From Alphaproteobacteria bacterium (GTDB lineage: Bacteria; Pseudomonadota; Alphaproteobacteria; SMXP01), in contig JANQPV010000056.1 of NCBI GenBank assembly GCA_028285305.1, forward strand, positions 225,096 to 289,095: 64,000 nucleotides of DNA, in the 5' to 3' direction. Under the pieces are notes generated by a model. The model did no database searches. It saw nothing but the letters and a program-made list of their open reading frames with translations, and was not told where the DNA came from. Below, piece by piece: positions 55,102 through 64,000 of the stretch; the first letter of the stretch is position 1; each line of letters opens with the position of its first letter. The translations under genes were made by a program, and so were the position numbers.

Positions 55102-55464
55102 TTAAAAGTTCAATCCACCTTCACGGGCCGCTTCCGCTAACGCAAGCACGCGACCGTGATAAAGGTACCCACCTCTGTCGAAAACAACATCGACAACATT
55201 TTGTTCCGCAGCCCGCTGAGCAATCAACTTACCGACTTCACTGGCTGCTTCCGTGGTCGCACCATTCTGAAGTCTTTCGCGCACGTCCTTTTCGAGAGAA
55301 GATGCCGAAGCGATCGTTCGCCCCTCACCATCATGAATGATCTGCGCATAGATATGCCGCCCAGAGCGAAAGACCGAAAGACGGGGCCGCCCCGCTCCTG
55401 TTGAGCGCAGTTTACGGCGCACGCGCTGTTTCCGTTTTTCTTTGAGTGACAATCCTTGTTTCAT
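55102..55464 (-). CDS. rplR: 50S ribosomal protein L18
   Basis: A 120-aa protein that with L5 (and L25 where present) binds 5S rRNA. It has [30 protein letters not shown] and the C-terminal [28 protein letters not shown], both typical. ATG start; 12 bases separate it from rpsE. Confidence 0.97.
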   Translation of the reverse strand: MKQGLSLKEKRKQRVRRKLRSTGAGRPRLSVFRSGRHIYAQIIHDGEGRTIASASSLEKDVRERLQNGATTEAASEVGKLIAQRAAEQNVVDVVFDRGGYLYHGRVLALAEAAREGGLNF

Positions 55465-55471
55465 GATCCGT

Positions 55472-56005
55472 CTACTTCTTCTTACCTTCTTTGATCATCA
55501 CGTATTCATCCTTGTATCGAATACCTTTTCCCTTGTAGGGCTCAGGTGGACGAAACGATCTGATTTTGGCAGCGACTTGACCGACTTGTTGTTTGTTAAT
55601 GCCGGTAATGACCACTTCTGTTTGGGAAGGACACGCCAGAGACACGCCTTCCGGCGCTTCATAAATCACATCATGACTAAGTCCCAGCATAAGCTTGAGG
55701 CCTTTGCCTTGCATCTGCGCCCTGTAGCCCGTGCCTCTCAGTTCGAGTTCCTTTGTGAAGCCGTTCGTAACGCCTTCCGCCAAGTTGTTGACGAGCGTGC
55801 GTTGCATACCCCACATAGCCAGCGCCCTCTTGCTGTCGTCGCGGGGCTTGACCGTGATTGTACCGTCCTCCAAAAGCGCTTCGACTTCATCGACAAGCGT
55901 GAGGGACTGCTCACCTTTTGGTCCCTTCATGCTCACCGTCTTATTGTCAATTGTCGCCGTAACTTTATCTGGCACAGAGACAGGCAATTTACCGATACGT
56001 GACAT
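55472..56005 (-). CDS. rplF: 50S ribosomal protein L6
   Basis: A 177-aa, two-domain protein near the sarcin-ricin loop. It starts [15 protein letters not shown], has [11 protein letters not shown] and the second-domain [34 protein letters not shown] signature. ATG start. It lies between rpsH and rplR. Confidence 0.98.
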   Translation of the reverse strand: MSRIGKLPVSVPDKVTATIDNKTVSMKGPKGEQSLTLVDEVEALLEDGTITVKPRDDSKRALAMWGMQRTLVNNLAEGVTNGFTKELELRGTGYRAQMQGKGLKLMLGLSHDVIYEAPEGVSLACPSQTEVVITGINKQQVGQVAAKIRSFRPPEPYKGKGIRYKDEYVMIKEGKKK

Positions 56006-56045
56006 AATTTCTTCTCGTTAGGCTCTCAGGGCTCTGACCGGTGTA

Positions 56046-56444
56046 TCAATAAACCTGACAAAGAACTTCCCCGCCAACATTATTCTTGCGCGCCTGTGCG
56101 TCAGACATGACACCCTTGGGCGTTGAAATAATCGAAATCCCCAAACCGTTCCGCACACGGGGCAAATCACTTACATTCGAGTACACCCGCCGGCCAGGTT
56201 TTGAAATGCGCTTGACGTCAGAAATGACGGGTTCCCCGTTATAGTACTTCAGCTCAACTTCAAACTCAGGTTTTGCGCCTTCAAACTCTACGCGGGCATA
56301 ACCACGAATATAGCCTTCGTTCTCAAGTACATCGAGTACCCAACCACGAAGCTTTGAGGCCGGTGTCGACACTTTCGATTTTCCCCGCATCTGCGCGTTT
56401 CGGATGCGAGTGAGCAAATCGGCAATCGGGTCGCTTATTGTCAT
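56046..56444 (-). CDS. rpsH: 30S ribosomal protein S8
   Basis: A 132-aa protein that binds the central domain of 16S r[35 protein letters not shown] opens it and [33 protein letters not shown] closes it, the usual S8 ends. The gene follows rpsN by 12 bases. Confidence 0.98.
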   Translation of the reverse strand: MTISDPIADLLTRIRNAQMRGKSKVSTPASKLRGWVLDVLENEGYIRGYARVEFEGAKPEFEVELKYYNGEPVISDVKRISKPGRRVYSNVSDLPRVRNGLGISIISTPKGVMSDAQARKNNVGGEVLCQVY

Positions 56445-56456
56445 GAAGATCCCCTT

Positions 56457-56762
56457 CTACCAACTAGACTTAACCATGCCGGGCACTTGTCCGTAATTCG
56501 ACAATTGCCGCAAGGATATTCTCGACATACGCAACTTGCGATAATACCCACGGGGCCGTCCGGTAACCTCACATCGATTGCGCACCCGCGTCGGTGACGA
56601 GCTGCGCGGCAATTCGGCCAACTTCATCGTAGCCGCGAAGCGCTCTTCTGCCGGCAATGAACGGTCCTGCACGATCGCCTTCAGACGCGCGCGTTTCGAA
56701 GCGTACTTCTTGACTTTACGCTTCACCAGATCGTTGCGTTCTATCGTTCCTTTTTTTGCCAT
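56457..56762 (-). CDS. rpsN: 30S ribosomal protein S14 (zinc-free form)
   Basis: A 101-aa S14 of the longer, cysteine-poor type. It has [41 protein letters not shown], which is the family signature. The CxxC pairs of zinc-binding S14 are absent, so it does not need zinc. It lies between rplE and rpsH. Confidence 0.97.
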   Translation of the reverse strand: MAKKGTIERNDLVKRKVKKYASKRARLKAIVQDRSLPAEERFAATMKLAELPRSSSPTRVRNRCEVTGRPRGYYRKLRMSRISLRQLSNYGQVPGMVKSSW

Positions 56763-56776
56763 TGTTTCTCCAAACG

Positions 56777-57334
56777 CTAATTGACAAATGGAAACTGAAA
56801 TTCGGTAAGAAGAGCTTTTGCCTCTTCATTGTTCTCAGCGGACGTACAAACAATCACATCCATTCCCCACATATGATCAATCGAGTCATAGTCGATTTCC
56901 GGAAAGACGATGTGCTCTTTGATTCCCATGGCAAAATTGCCGTTTCCGTCAAAGCTCTTGCCATTTAATCCCCTGAAGTCTCGCACTCTGGGCAGCGCCA
57001 CATAGATCAGACGATCAATAAATTCATACATCCGGTCGCGGCGCAGAGTCACTTTCACACCGATCGGCATCCCCTCGCGAAGTTTGAAGGTCGCCACCGA
57101 TTTTTTAGCCTTTATGATCACCGGCTTCTGGCCTGCGATCGTCTCCATGGCACTGGCAGCCGAGTTGATGATCTTCGTATCGCCCGTTGTCTCGCCGACC
57201 CCCATATTGAGCACCACTTTTTCAAGGCGGGGGATCTGCATCTCGTTCTTATACGAAAACTGCTCCTGCAGTTTCGCCCGAATATTCTCCTGATACATCT
57301 GTCGTGACCGAGACGTATATGCAAGATCAGGCAT
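56777..57334 (-). CDS. rplE: 50S ribosomal protein L5
   Basis: A 185-aa protein that binds 5S rRNA and the P-site t[26 protein letters not shown] and [40 protein letters not shown] are diagnostic. The first bases overlap the rplX stop region by 8 bases, indicating translational coupling. Confidence 0.98.
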   Translation of the reverse strand: MPDLAYTSRSRQMYQENIRAKLQEQFSYKNEMQIPRLEKVVLNMGVGETTGDTKIINSAASAMETIAGQKPVIIKAKKSVATFKLREGMPIGVKVTLRRDRMYEFIDRLIYVALPRVRDFRGLNGKSFDGNGNFAMGIKEHIVFPEIDYDSIDHMWGMDVIVCTSAENNEEAKALLTEFQFPFVN

Positions 57335-57644
57335 CGATCACTTCTCCAGACCGTTTTGCAAACCGGACCTTTCGCCCGTCTTCCAAAGTTTTTATTCCCA
57401 CACGAACCGGACGATCGTCTTTTGGATCAATGTGCGCAACATTTGACACATGCAACGAGGCTTCTTGCTCAACAATCCCGCCCTGAGATTGCATGGTCTG
57501 TTTTTGATGCCGCTTCACTTTGTTGGCGCCTTGCACGAGCACGCGATTGGTTTTTGGAAAGACCTTAAGCACGTCGCCGCGGTGGCCCTTGGATTTCCCC
57601 GCTAGAACGACAACGCGGTCACCCTTTTTTATCTTCGCTACCAT
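57327..57644 (-). CDS. rplX: 50S ribosomal protein L24
   Basis: A 105-aa KOW-domain protein that starts 50S assembly. The KOW motif is [25 protein letters not shown], with [32 protein letters not shown] following. Its start codon overlaps the rplN stop by one base. Confidence 0.97.
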   Translation of the reverse strand: MVAKIKKGDRVVVLAGKSKGHRGDVLKVFPKTNRVLVQGANKVKRHQKQTMQSQGGIVEQEASLHVSNVAHIDPKDDRPVRVGIKTLEDGRKVRFAKRSGEVIDA

Positions 57645-58012
57645 TAGAGGACCTCCGGCGCCAAAGATATGATCTTCATGTGGTTCTTGGCCCTCAATTC
57701 ACGCGTGACGGGACCGAAAATTCGCGTCCCAATCGGCTCGCCCTGATTGTTCACCAGGACTGCTGCGTTGTTATCGAACCGAATAGCACTTCCATCGGCG
57801 CGGCGAATGTCCTTGGCCGTACGAACAACAACCGCCCGCATCACCTGTCCCTTTTTCACGCGGCCTCTCGGAATGGCCTCCTTGACGGAGACAACGATGA
57901 TATCCCCAATACGGGCATACTTACGCTTTGCACCGCCCAGAACTTTTATGCACTGAACTCGTTTCGCGCCTGAATTATCAGCCACATCCAAATTCGTCTG
58001 CATCTGGATCAT
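57644..58012 (-). CDS. rplN: 50S ribosomal protein L14
   Basis: A 122-aa protein near the subunit interface. [27 protein letters not shown] and [37 protein letters not shown] are diagnostic. The spacing to rpsQ upstream is 20 bases and to rplX is a one-base overlap. Confidence 0.98.
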   Translation of the reverse strand: MIQMQTNLDVADNSGAKRVQCIKVLGGAKRKYARIGDIIVVSVKEAIPRGRVKKGQVMRAVVVRTAKDIRRADGSAIRFDNNAAVLVNNQGEPIGTRIFGPVTRELRAKNHMKIISLAPEVL

Positions 58013-58032
58013 GATCGTGCTCCTATAGATCC

Positions 58033-58272
58033 CTACTGCGAGGCCAACTCAACAGCAATCCAACGCTTGGATTTTGAGATCGGCTTGCATTCTTCGATGC
58101 GCACGGTGTCTCCCACCTTGTATTTGTTTTCGGCATCGTGAGCGCTATACCGTTTGGAGCGCCGGACTGTCTTTTTCAGAACAGGATGCTGAAAACTTCT
58201 TTCAACGCGAACCGTAATAGTCTTGTCATTCCGGTCACTGACGACGACGCCCTGTAATATTCTCTTTGGCAT
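58033..58272 (-). CDS. rpsQ: 30S ribosomal protein S17
   Basis: A 79-aa OB-fold protein that binds the 5' domain of 16S r[45 protein letters not shown] is the family opening, with [19 protein letters not shown]. It is short at the C-terminus but normal for the class. Confidence 0.97.
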   Translation of the reverse strand: MPKRILQGVVVSDRNDKTITVRVERSFQHPVLKKTVRRSKRYSAHDAENKYKVGDTVRIEECKPISKSKRWIAVELASQ

Positions 58273-58283
58273 CCTAGTTTCCT

Positions 58284-58511
58284 TTAGGCCTCTGCAGCCG
58301 TTGCTTCTTTGCGTTTTTGGTTCAAATAGGTTTTGGCAATGGCAATATTTTTGCGGACGCGGCGCTGAAGGTGTGTGGCTTCCAATTGACCCGACGCCTT
58401 CTGAAATCTCAGATTAAATTGCTCTCGCTTGTACTTTTCCAACTGCTCTTCCAATTGATCGACAGTCATGCCGGCCAGGTCTCGTTTATCGGTCTTGTAT
58501 TTCTTCGCCAT
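58284..58511 (-). CDS. rpmC: 50S ribosomal protein L29
   Basis: A 75-aa helical protein next to the exit tunnel. [53 protein letters not shown] is the family core. The ATG at 58511 is chosen over the track start at 58538 because the first nine track residues are not part of L29 and a GGAG ribosome-binding site precedes it. Confidence 0.96.
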   Translation of the reverse strand: MAKKYKTDKRDLAGMTVDQLEEQLEKYKREQFNLRFQKASGQLEATHLQRRVRKNIAIAKTYLNQKRKEATAAEA

Positions 58512-58530
58512 TTTTCGCTCTCCACCGACC

Positions 58531-58944
58531 CTATTCACCCGTCCGGGAAACGGTTCGGCACTTAAGCGGCAATTTCGCAGCTGCCAAGCTCAACGCTTCC
58601 TTGGCCACGGCCGGCGGCACACCATCAATCTCAAACATGATCCGCCCAGGCTTTACCTTGCAGACCCAGTATTCCGGGGAGCCTTTACCTTTACCCATGC
58701 GCACCTCGGTCGGCTTTTTACTCACCGGAACATCTGGAAAGATGCGGATCCAGACACGCCCCGCCCGCTTCATGTGACGAGTCATTGCGCGCCGCGCCGC
58801 TTCGATTTGACGAGCGGTTACGCGCTCCGGTTCGACCGCCTTCAGACCGAACGATCCAAAATTGAGGTCCGTGCCGCCTTTGGCTTTTCCCTTGATGCGG
58901 CCCTTATGGGCTTTGCGAAACTTTGTTTTCTTTGGCTGCAGCAT
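58531..58944 (-). CDS. rplP: 50S ribosomal protein L16
   Basis: A 137-aa protein near the A site. It starts [24 protein letters not shown] and has the conserved [40 protein letters not shown] region. ATG start. It follows rpsC after 20 bases. Confidence 0.98.
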   Translation of the reverse strand: MLQPKKTKFRKAHKGRIKGKAKGGTDLNFGSFGLKAVEPERVTARQIEAARRAMTRHMKRAGRVWIRIFPDVPVSKKPTEVRMGKGKGSPEYWVCKVKPGRIMFEIDGVPPAVAKEALSLAAAKLPLKCRTVSRTGE

Positions 58945-58964
58945 GGTTCTTCTCCGGCGCTCCC

Positions 58965-59660
58965 TTAGTTGGGCCGCGCGCCTCCACCTTCCTGAGCACT
59001 CAGGGCCCGCTTCTCTTGGGCCATGGGATCATGTTCCATGATCTCACCCTTAAAGATCCAGACCTTGATACCTATGATGCCATAGGCGGTCAGCGCTTCG
59101 GACACGCCATAGTCAATGTCCGCCCGCAAAGTATGAAGCGGCACCCGGCCTTCCCGGTACCATTCCATCCGAGCGATCTCGGCCCCGCCTAAACGACCGC
59201 CTACATTGATACGAATACCTTCCGCTCCCAAACGAATGGCGGACTGCATCGCCCGCTTCATGGCCCGTCTAAAAGCGATCCGCCGCTCCAGCTGCTGAGC
59301 AACATTTTCGGCCACCAATTGCGCATCAACCTCAGGCTTGCGAACTTCAACGATGTTCAGATGCACTTCACTGTTGGTTTGCGCGGACAATTCCTGGCGC
59401 AGCTTCTCAATGTCAGCACCTTTTTTCCCGATAACCACACCGGGACGGGCCGTATAGATCGTCACCCGGCACTTCTTGTGGGGCCGTTCAATGACGATGC
59501 GCGACACGCCGGCTTGCTTGAGCTTCTTGTTTAAAAACTTCCGCATGCGTATATCTTCATGCAGCAGTTTGCCGTATTCGTCTCGGCCGGCGAACCATCT
59601 GGAATCCCAGGTCCGGTTAATGCCCAGACGAAGGCCGATTGGATTGACTTTTTGTCCCAT
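58965..59660 (-). CDS. rpsC: 30S ribosomal protein S3
   Basis: A 231-aa protein of the mRNA entry site. The KH domain ([16 protein letters not shown]) and [36 protein letters not shown] are diagnostic, with [32 protein letters not shown]. Its start overlaps the rplV stop by one base. Confidence 0.98.
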   Translation of the reverse strand: MGQKVNPIGLRLGINRTWDSRWFAGRDEYGKLLHEDIRMRKFLNKKLKQAGVSRIVIERPHKKCRVTIYTARPGVVIGKKGADIEKLRQELSAQTNSEVHLNIVEVRKPEVDAQLVAENVAQQLERRIAFRRAMKRAMQSAIRLGAEGIRINVGGRLGGAEIARMEWYREGRVPLHTLRADIDYGVSEALTAYGIIGIKVWIFKGEIMEHDPMAQEKRALSAQEGGGARPN

Positions 59661-60040
59661 TAAGCTGCCTCTTCAACTTGCCGTACAACGATCGTTATCT
59701 GACTGAACGGCTTTTTGATTCTACCGACGCGGCCTCGCGCCCGCGCCCGAAACCGGCGCATAACAATGTTCTTTCCAACATGAGCCTCAGCGACAATGAG
59801 ATCATCAACATCGAGATCGTGATTGTTTTCCGCATTGGCGATGGCTGACTCCAGCACTTTCTTGACCGGACCCGCGACACGCTTGCGGGAGAATGTCAGC
59901 TCCGCCAAAGCCTTTTCCACCTTCAGCCCTCTGATCGATTGCGCAAGCAGCCCAAGTTTCTGGGGGCTTGTCCGGATCATCCGCCCAACAGCATAAGCTT
60001 CGTTTTCTGCGACGCGGGGCTCATTTTTGCTTTTAGACAT
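59660..60040 (-). CDS. rplV: 50S ribosomal protein L22
   Basis: A 126-aa protein whose loop lines the exit tunnel. [53 protein letters not shown] and [17 protein letters not shown] are diagnostic. The gene ends overlapping the rpsC start. Confidence 0.98.
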   Translation of the reverse strand: MSKSKNEPRVAENEAYAVGRMIRTSPQKLGLLAQSIRGLKVEKALAELTFSRKRVAGPVKKVLESAIANAENNHDLDVDDLIVAEAHVGKNIVMRRFRARARGRVGRIKKPFSQITIVVRQVEEAA

Positions 60041-60063
60041 GAGGCGAAATCTCTTCTCTTACC

Positions 60064-60342
60064 TTACCGTCTCTTAGCTTTCTTATCGACACCATGACCA
60101 TAATAGGTCCGCGTCGGAGAAAACTCGCCAAACTTGTGACCAACCATATCCTCCGTGACCAGCACCGGAATGTGTTTCTGACCGTTGTAAACGCCAAACG
60201 TCAGACCAACGAACTGCGGCAATATCGTCGAGCGCCGCGACCAAATCTTAATCACTTCCTTGCGGCCAGATTCGCGGACCTTCTCAGCTTTCTTGAGAAG
60301 ATATCCGTCAACGAATGGACCTTTCCATGCAGAACGTGGCAC
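60064..60342 (-). CDS. rpsS: 30S ribosomal protein S19
   Basis: A 92-aa protein of the 30S head. [22 protein letters not shown] and [51 protein letters not shown] match S19 almost word for word. The start codon is GTG at 60342. Confidence 0.98.
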   Translation of the reverse strand: MPRSAWKGPFVDGYLLKKAEKVRESGRKEVIKIWSRRSTILPQFVGLTFGVYNGQKHIPVLVTEDMVGHKFGEFSPTRTYYGHGVDKKAKRR

Positions 60343-60351
60343 GATTGCCTC

Positions 60352-61191
60352 CTAACGTCTCGACTTCCGCAGATGCCGACTGCGGATAATGTCTTTATCT
60401 GTAGACTTATTGCTGCGGGTTCGTTTGCCCTTTGTGGGCTTACCCCAAGGTGTCACAGGATGCCGGCCACCCGAGGTCCGGCCTTCACCGCCACCATGGG
60501 GATGGTCCACCGGATTCATGGCCACACCTCGAACAGAGGGACGCTTGCCCATCCAGCGTTTGCGGCCGGCTTTTCCAAGCTTCACATTGGTATGATCCGG
60601 ATTTGACACCGCACCCACCGTCGCCATGCACTCTGCCCGGACCCGCCGTTGTTCACCCGAAGACAATCGCAGCAATGCGTACCCGGCATCGCGCCCCACA
60701 AGCTGGGCATACCCGCCGGCCGAACGAGCAATTTGACCGCCCTTGCCAGGCTTCATCTCGATATTGTGGATGATCGTACCCACGGGAATATTCGACATGG
60801 GCATCGCATTGCCAGGCTTCACATCCACACGTTCCCCGGCGATGACCTGATCACCGATATTCAATCGCTGCGGCGCTAAGATATAGGCCTGCTCACCATC
60901 TTCATACTTGATAAGCGCGATGAACGCCGTGCGGTTGGGATCATATTCAAATCGCTCCACCGTTCCCGATACATCAAACTTCCGCCGCTTAAAATCGACC
61001 TTTCGGTAGAGACGTTTCGCACCGCCACCGATGCGGCGCGCTGTAATCCGGCCATTGCTGTTACGGCCACCAGTCTTGGTCAGCCCCTCCGTCAAGGACT
61101 TCACCGGCCGTCCCGCCCACAATTGCGAACGATCAACGAGCACCAAAGAACGCCGGCCCGGTGACGTCGGTTTATAGGTCTTCATTGCCAT
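60352..61191 (-). CDS. rplB: 50S ribosomal protein L2
   Basis: A 279-aa protein needed for subunit joining and peptidyl transferase function. [29 protein letters not shown] and [46 protein letters not shown], including the conserved His of VDHPHGGG, are diagnostic. ATG at 61191 (or the in-frame one at 61185). Confidence 0.98.
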   Translation of the reverse strand: MAMKTYKPTSPGRRSLVLVDRSQLWAGRPVKSLTEGLTKTGGRNSNGRITARRIGGGAKRLYRKVDFKRRKFDVSGTVERFEYDPNRTAFIALIKYEDGEQAYILAPQRLNIGDQVIAGERVDVKPGNAMPMSNIPVGTIIHNIEMKPGKGGQIARSAGGYAQLVGRDAGYALLRLSSGEQRRVRAECMATVGAVSNPDHTNVKLGKAGRKRWMGKRPSVRGVAMNPVDHPHGGGEGRTSGGRHPVTPWGKPTKGKRTRSNKSTDKDIIRSRHLRKSRR

Positions 61192-61226
61192 CGATCAGTG
61201 TCCTAATTTTCTTCTCTATTCACGCG

Positions 61227-61523
61227 TCACGACAGTCCGGTCGTAACGTCGATGGTGTGGCCTTCTTCAAGAGTCACGATCGCCTTTTTCCAATCGCTCC
61301 GCTTTCCAAGCCGGCCCCGAAATCTCTTTGTCTTTCCCTTAACCCGCAAAGTATTCACGGACTTCACCTTGACTTTAAACAACGTCTCAATCGCAGACTT
61401 GATCGAGGGCTTGTTCGAGTCCAACGGCACCATAAAGGCGACTTGATTGTACTCAGACGCCATCGTGGCTTTTTCCGTAATCAACGGGCTCAGGATAACA
61501 TCGTATGCGGAAAGCTCTTTCAC
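61227..61523 (-). CDS. rplW: 50S ribosomal protein L23
   Basis: A 98-aa protein of the tunnel exit, the docking site for trigger factor and SRP. It has [63 protein letters not shown]. The start is GTG at 61523 and overlaps the rplD stop by 4 bases. Confidence 0.97.
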   Translation of the reverse strand: MKELSAYDVILSPLITEKATMASEYNQVAFMVPLDSNKPSIKSAIETLFKVKVKSVNTLRVKGKTKRFRGRLGKRSDWKKAIVTLEEGHTIDVTTGLS

Positions 61524-62140
61524 GCGAGTCTCTCCTCTAATTCGCGCAATGCGCCTTGTGTAACGACCAATTTATCGCGGTTCAAAATGTCGTAAACATT
61601 GGCGCCGCGGCTGGGCAGCACGATCAAATTCGGAATATTGCGCGCCGCCCGCGAAAAGTTCTCATCGCCCTCATTCTCTGTGACGATCAAAGCCGATCCG
61701 ATCTGGTGTTTTGTCAGAGCGGCCACAAGCTCAGCCGTCTTGCCCGAAGGAAGCTTCGCCTCATTCAATACGATAAGATCCCCGCTCCCCTGCTTCGCAG
61801 ACAGTGCGTGTCGCATGGCGAGCGCCCGCACCTTCTTGGGCAACTTAATTGCGTGGCTGCGCGGCACGGGACCGAATGCTTTTCCGCCGCCGACAAAGAT
61901 GTTTGATTTGCGGTTGCCATGGCGCGCGCCGCCGGAACCCTTCTGCTTGACGAACTTCTTCGACGTTCCGGCAATTTCGCTGCGCTGCTTTGTCTTATGG
62001 GTTCCCGCCTGCCGTTTGGCCAGCTGATAGGTCACCATGCGGTGCAAAATATCCTTACGGGGCTCCAATCCAAACACCGCCTCATTAAGCTCAACCGTGC
62101 TGGACTTTTCCGCCTGAAGAGTAACGACATCGACTTGCAT
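61520..62140 (-). CDS. rplD: 50S ribosomal protein L4
   Basis: A 206-aa protein with an extension into the tunnel. [52 protein letters not shown] is the tunnel loop and [19 protein letters not shown] is near the C-terminus. In E. coli L4 also represses the S10 operon; whether it does here is unknown. It overlaps the rplC stop by one base. Confidence 0.97.
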   Translation of the reverse strand: MQVDVVTLQAEKSSTVELNEAVFGLEPRKDILHRMVTYQLAKRQAGTHKTKQRSEIAGTSKKFVKQKGSGGARHGNRKSNIFVGGGKAFGPVPRSHAIKLPKKVRALAMRHALSAKQGSGDLIVLNEAKLPSGKTAELVAALTKHQIGSALIVTENEGDENFSRAARNIPNLIVLPSRGANVYDILNRDKLVVTQGALRELEERLA

Positions 62141-63006
62141 TATGCATCACCCTTCTTTTCATCAGTTTGTTCCGCATCTTGAGGGGCCGCCTCTTCGACT
62201 GGCGCATCTTCTCCACCGCTTGCGTCATTGTCTTGTACTGGACTGGCGGCCGCATCGGTTGTTTCTTCCGCTGCCGTATCGTCAGCAGACTCCTCCGAAA
62301 CAGCTTCTTGCACCGGCTCCTCTACCGCACCCGGATCAACGAACGATCCCGGAACGGGCGCTTCTTCGTGCACCTGCTTCTTCACTGCGTCTTTCAAAAA
62401 GACCCAGCCTCCTGCAGAGCCAGGGACTGCACCCTTCACATAGATCAGCGCCCGGTCGACATCCGTTTTGACAATCTCTAGATTTTGGGTCGTGACGCGG
62501 GTCGCCCCCATTTGGCCCGCCATCTTCTTGCCCTTGAAGACCTTACCCGGATCTTGGCACTGGCCCGTAGACCCGTGACTACGGTGAGAAATCGAAACAC
62601 CGTGAGACGCACGCAGGCCTCCGAAGCCATGACGTTTCATACCGCCGGCAAACCCTTTACCAATCGACGTTCCACAAGCATCAACCATTTGACCGACGAC
62701 AAAGTGATCCGCTTTGAGCTGTGCTCCCACATCGATAAGGCCATCAACATCAACGCGGAACTCGGCAAGCTTTCTCTTGGGTTCAACCTTGCTCTTTGCA
62801 AAATGTCCACGTTGAGGCTTGGACACGCGTTTGACTTTCGCCTTGCCCGCCCCCAGCTGAAGCGCTGTATAACCGTCTTTTTCTTCCGTGCGCTGCGCGA
62901 CAACCTGACAGCCATCCAAATGCAGCACGGTGACCGGCACTTGGACTCCATTCGACTGGAACACCCGCGTCATGCCGATCTTTTTTGTTATGGCTCCGGT
63001 TCTCAT
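62140..63006 (-). CDS. rplC: 50S ribosomal protein L3 with long acidic C-terminal tail
   Basis: A 288-aa L3, an early-assembly protein close to the peptidyl transferase centre. The core (residues 1 to about 215) is normal: [20 protein letters not shown] and [45 protein letters not shown]. The last 70 or so residues are rich in Glu, Asp, Ala and Pro ([19 protein letters not shown]), with no basic residues until the end. E. coli L3 is about 209 aa, so this is a real extension rather than a wrong start. Confidence 0.97.
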   Translation of the reverse strand: MRTGAITKKIGMTRVFQSNGVQVPVTVLHLDGCQVVAQRTEEKDGYTALQLGAGKAKVKRVSKPQRGHFAKSKVEPKRKLAEFRVDVDGLIDVGAQLKADHFVVGQMVDACGTSIGKGFAGGMKRHGFGGLRASHGVSISHRSHGSTGQCQDPGKVFKGKKMAGQMGATRVTTQNLEIVKTDVDRALIYVKGAVPGSAGGWVFLKDAVKKQVHEEAPVPGSFVDPGAVEEPVQEAVSEESADDTAAEETTDAAASPVQDNDASGGEDAPVEEAAPQDAEQTDEKKGDA

Positions 63007-63020
63007 GTTCTTCTCTGTAT

Positions 63021-63329
63021 CTAAAGCTTGATCTCAACGTCGACGCCGGCAGCCAGATCCAATTTCATCAAAGCATCGACTGTCTGCGGGGTTGGATCAA
63101 CAATGTCGAGAAGCCTCTTGTGAGTACGAATCTCAAACTGCTCACGGCTCTTCTTGTTGACATGGGGCGATCGATTCACCGTGAACTTCTCAATCCGAGT
63201 TGGAAGAGGAATAGGTCCACGGACCTGTGCGCCCGTTCGCTTTGCCGTATTGACGATTTCCAGCGTAGACGTATCGAGCACCCGGTGATCGAATGCCTTC
63301 AATCGTATACGAATATTCTGCCCTTGCAT
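63021..63329 (-). CDS. rpsJ: 30S ribosomal protein S10
   Basis: A 102-aa protein of the 30S head that also works with NusB in antitermination. [72 protein letters not shown] matches S10. The ATG has an AAGGA ribosome-binding site nine bases upstream. It begins only about 29 bases from a terminator hairpin that follows tuf. Confidence 0.98.
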   Translation of the reverse strand: MQGQNIRIRLKAFDHRVLDTSTLEIVNTAKRTGAQVRGPIPLPTRIEKFTVNRSPHVNKKSREQFEIRTHKRLLDIVDPTPQTVDALMKLDLAAGVDVEIKL

Positions 63330-63348
63330 TCTTCTTCGTCCTTAATTC

Positions 63349-63379
63349 GGCAAAACAAAACGGGCCAAAAGGCCCGTTT
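63349..63379 (-). terminator. Rho-independent terminator after tuf, just before rpsJ
   Basis: A perfect 9-bp stem, AAACGGGCC (63358-63366) and GGCCCGTTT (63371-63379), loop of 4. On the minus strand the stem is followed by a T-rich tract TTTTGTTTTG. It starts 18 bases after the tuf stop and ends about 20 bases before the rpsJ start, leaving no room for a promoter between it and rpsJ apart from the hairpin itself. Confidence 0.82.
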
Positions 63380-63396
63380 CAACTAATAGTGCCCGC

Positions 63397-64000
63397 TTAT
63401 TCAATGATCCCTGCGACGACACCGGCACCGACGGTACGTCCGCCTTCACGGATCGCAAAGCGAAGCTTTTCTTCCATCGCAATCGGCGTGATCAACGTCA
63501 CTTCCATTTCGATATTGTCCCCCGGCATCACCATTTCCGTCCCGTCAGGAAGCGTGCACTCCCCCGTCACATCCGTCGTGCGGAAGTAAAACTGCGGACG
63601 GTAGCTCGTAAAGAACGGCGTATGACGCCCCCCTTCTTCTTTTGTCAAAATGTAAGCTTCCGCCTTGAACTTCGTATGCGGCGTCACCGTGCCCGGCTTA
63701 CACAGGACCTGGCCCCGCTCAACGCCGTCCCGTTCGATCCCGCGCAGCAAACAGCCAACATTGTCGCCCGCCTCGCCCGTGTCCAACAGCTTGCGGAACA
63801 TCTCAACGCCCGTCACCGTCGTCTTCTCCGTATCGCGGATGCCGATGATCTCAACCTCTTCGCCCACATTGACAACGCCGCGCTCGATCCGCCCCGTCAC
63901 AACCGTCCCCCGGCCGGAAATCGAGAACACATCCTCAATCGGCATCAAGAACGGCTGATCTTTCGGCCGCTCGGGCTGCGGAATGTACTCATCAACCGCC
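63397..64000 (-). CDS. tuf: Elongation factor Tu, C-terminal part (runs off the window)
   Basis: EF-Tu delivers aminoacyl-tRNA to the ribosome. The visible 200 codons cover the end of the G domain and domains 2 and 3: [70 protein letters not shown] and [19 protein letters not shown]. The ORF track begins at an internal TTG at 63948, but the frame stays open to the window edge ([14 protein letters not shown]), so the gene is cut by the boundary. The terminator at 63349-63379 follows it. Confidence 0.97.
   Translation of the reverse strand, partial: AVDEYIPQPERPKDQPFLMPIEDVFSISGRGTVVTGRIERGVVNVGEEVEIIGIRDTEKTTVTGVEMFRKLLDTGEAGDNVGCLLRGIERDGVERGQVLCKPGTVTPHTKFKAEAYILTKEEGGRHTPFFTSYRPQFYFRTTDVTGECTLPDGTEMVMPGDNIEMEVTLITPIAMEEKLRFAIREGGRTVGAGVVAGIIE

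Overview
This window reads as chromosome of a free-living alphaproteobacterium with roughly mid-50s % G+C by eye. The evidence is a DivK-PleD cell-cycle pair, the division-plane ATPase MipZ, the envelope protein EipB (DUF1849), a DUF1489 protein, an ATP12-type chaperone, and a complete S10-spc-alpha ribosomal run in the order usual for the class, with adk after secY. A caulobacter-, hyphomonad- or rhizobium-like lineage is plausible, but I cannot place it more precisely. Long genes outnumber intergenic space, and I see no rRNA, CRISPR array, insertion sequence or phage gene.

Layout. 1-22.9 kb is ordinary core genome: pleD (cut by the window edge) and divK, a HAD hydrolase, a ROK sugar kinase, dinB, eipB, a GGDEF diguanylate cyclase, a RidA / N-acyltransferase / HIT run, a Rieske oxygenase next to carbamate kinase, a COG2403 P-loop protein, clpS-clpA, a D,D-carboxypeptidase with a SPOR domain, a J-domain / VWA / mipZ run, panC, a DUF1489 gene, a membrane protein with CBS-like segments, and an isovaleryl-CoA dehydrogenase.

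23.0-36.2 kb is an accessory exopolysaccharide locus: tyrosine autokinase/co-polymerase, GH5 endoglucanase, FkbM methyltransferase, Wzx-like flippase, GT4 glycosyltransferase, a second methyltransferase, Wzy-like polymerase, a second GT4, and a 779-residue protein that joins a GumD-type polyprenyl glycosyl-phosphotransferase to a GumM/WecG-type GT26 domain. This is the most distinctive part of the window. The fusion would place the first two lipid-linked sugars of a repeat unit in one polypeptide, and the GH5 enzyme fits a beta-1,4-glucan-like backbone. Several genes in the middle of the locus are more A+T rich than their surroundings.

36.2-49.0 kb returns to housekeeping: tRNA-Leu(GAG), a short FliN-like protein, lipB, propionyl-CoA carboxylase (pccB, pccA), a membrane-anchored unknown, ATP12, an AsmA-like protein, an RluC-family pseudouridine synthase, crcB, rarA/mgsA and a DegP/DegQ protease.

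49.2-64.0 kb is the ribosomal superoperon on the minus strand, from tuf (cut by the right edge) through rpsJ to rplQ. It carries a strong terminator-like hairpin just before rpsJ, a well-formed sigma70-type promoter in the adk-rpsM gap, a terminator after rplQ, and a roughly 107-bp palindromic intergenic repeat between rpsE and rpmD. A second copy of that repeat lies between rplQ and degP. Start codons, residue positions and repeat alignments were worked out by hand; no database search was run.
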